From assembly GCF_052324685.1 (NCBI RefSeq), contig NC_135218.1, forward strand, positions 25,579,179-25,643,178: a stretch of 64,000 bases of DNA, given 5' to 3'. The notes below the pieces were generated by a model. It was not told where the DNA came from, ran no database searches, and saw only the letters and a program-made list of their open reading frames with translations. The stretch's first letter is position 1, and each line of letters begins with the position of its first letter. Both the position numbers and the translations under genes were made by a program. Below are positions 63,420 through 64,000 of this stretch, piece by piece. This stretch comes from Brachyhypopomus gauderio (taxonomy: Eukaryota > Chordata > Actinopteri > Gymnotiformes > Hypopomidae).

Positions 63420-64000
63420 CTGAGTGCAGAAATGGGGAGGTGGTGAATTCTGGGTAGGGCACATAAAATAGCACAAAATCTTAAACCTCCTCTATGGAGG
63501 ATATAGCTGTTCTAACTGGAGTGGTGAAGCTGCAATTTTCTGCAATTCAAGTCCCACATTTCACAGCTGCCCGTGTCTTTGACCTCTTTCCCAAAACAGT
63601 GGGTCATGTGACCTCTGCTTGTTAACAAGTCTGTTTGTGCTATACGGTTTGACCAGGCAATTTCACTCCGCTGAAGTTCTCCAAAACCACGTTTACAGCC
63701 GCACGAGCAATAGAATTTAGAGAAGACTGCCTCGTTTGGCAGAGGCCTTTATACAAGGCAATTAGCAACTAACAAAACACAATACATGAGCACAGCCATT
63801 ATGGCAATCAATCTGATGCAAGTTATTTGTCAACAAATTAAGATGTGCCAGTGTTTAAACGTGCTAAAATCACCACAGTTAAATCAGGGCATAATATACA
63901 ATTAAGATACAATACATAATCAGTCGCAATCTTTATTTCATAAGGCACTTTGAATTAAAATGCTCCCAATAGCGTCAGGGCTAGCTACTCTAGGGGTGCG
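63420..64000 (-). other. ube2o: ube2o intron, upstream edge
   Basis: No exon is recognised. A diverged piece like the teleost repeat TTTGGCAGAGGCCTTTATAC occurs near 63737. The ube2o N-terminal exons must lie further right. Confidence 0.5.

Overview
The window is vertebrate nuclear DNA, almost certainly from a teleost fish. It has spliced genes with GT-AG introns, very abundant (CA)n/(GT)n and (CT)n microsatellites, an L2-type LINE, an intact Tc1-type transposon, many hAT-type MITEs and a tRNA-derived SINE. No prokaryotic or CRISPR feature is present. The species cannot be told from the sequence alone.

Layout. 1-3816 (+): the 3' part of cytoglobin (cygb); exons 2 and 3 are visible and exon 1 lies upstream of the window. 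7094-9661 (+): a complete two-exon prcd (photoreceptor disc component). 12555-13062 (+): two well-spliced short open exons of an unrecognised gene, followed by a poly(A) signal. 21911-41101 (+): sphingosine kinase, called sphk1, complete in five exons (542 codons). 48406-63419 (-): the last 15 coding exons (1084 residues) of ube2o, convergent with sphk1; its first exons lie beyond the right edge. The set cygb, prcd, sphk1 and ube2o matches the human 17q25 neighbourhood, but the order differs, and aanat and rhbdf2 are not between these genes here.

The genes do not form one pathway. Cygb is a haem protein, Prcd a photoreceptor outer-segment palmitoyl protein, Sphk1 a lipid kinase producing sphingosine-1-phosphate, and Ube2o a large E2/E3 hybrid ubiquitin enzyme. 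They are linked by conserved synteny.

Most of the unusual structure is in introns and spacers. About 17 tandem copies of the sphk1 exon-2 5' splice site lie just downstream of the real one. A 5'-truncated L2 has inserted into a 52-bp minisatellite. At least five hAT MITEs have perfect 8-bp target duplications, and three of them share a G-run core. An apparently intact Tc1 element is nested in a fold-back DNA element inside a ube2o intron that uses a GC donor. A 30-bp minisatellite carries a DR1-like nuclear-receptor site in most units, and four Crx-type motifs sit just upstream of prcd. Nothing here is a clear new gene system; the strongest new-gene candidate is the short two-exon gene downstream of prcd.
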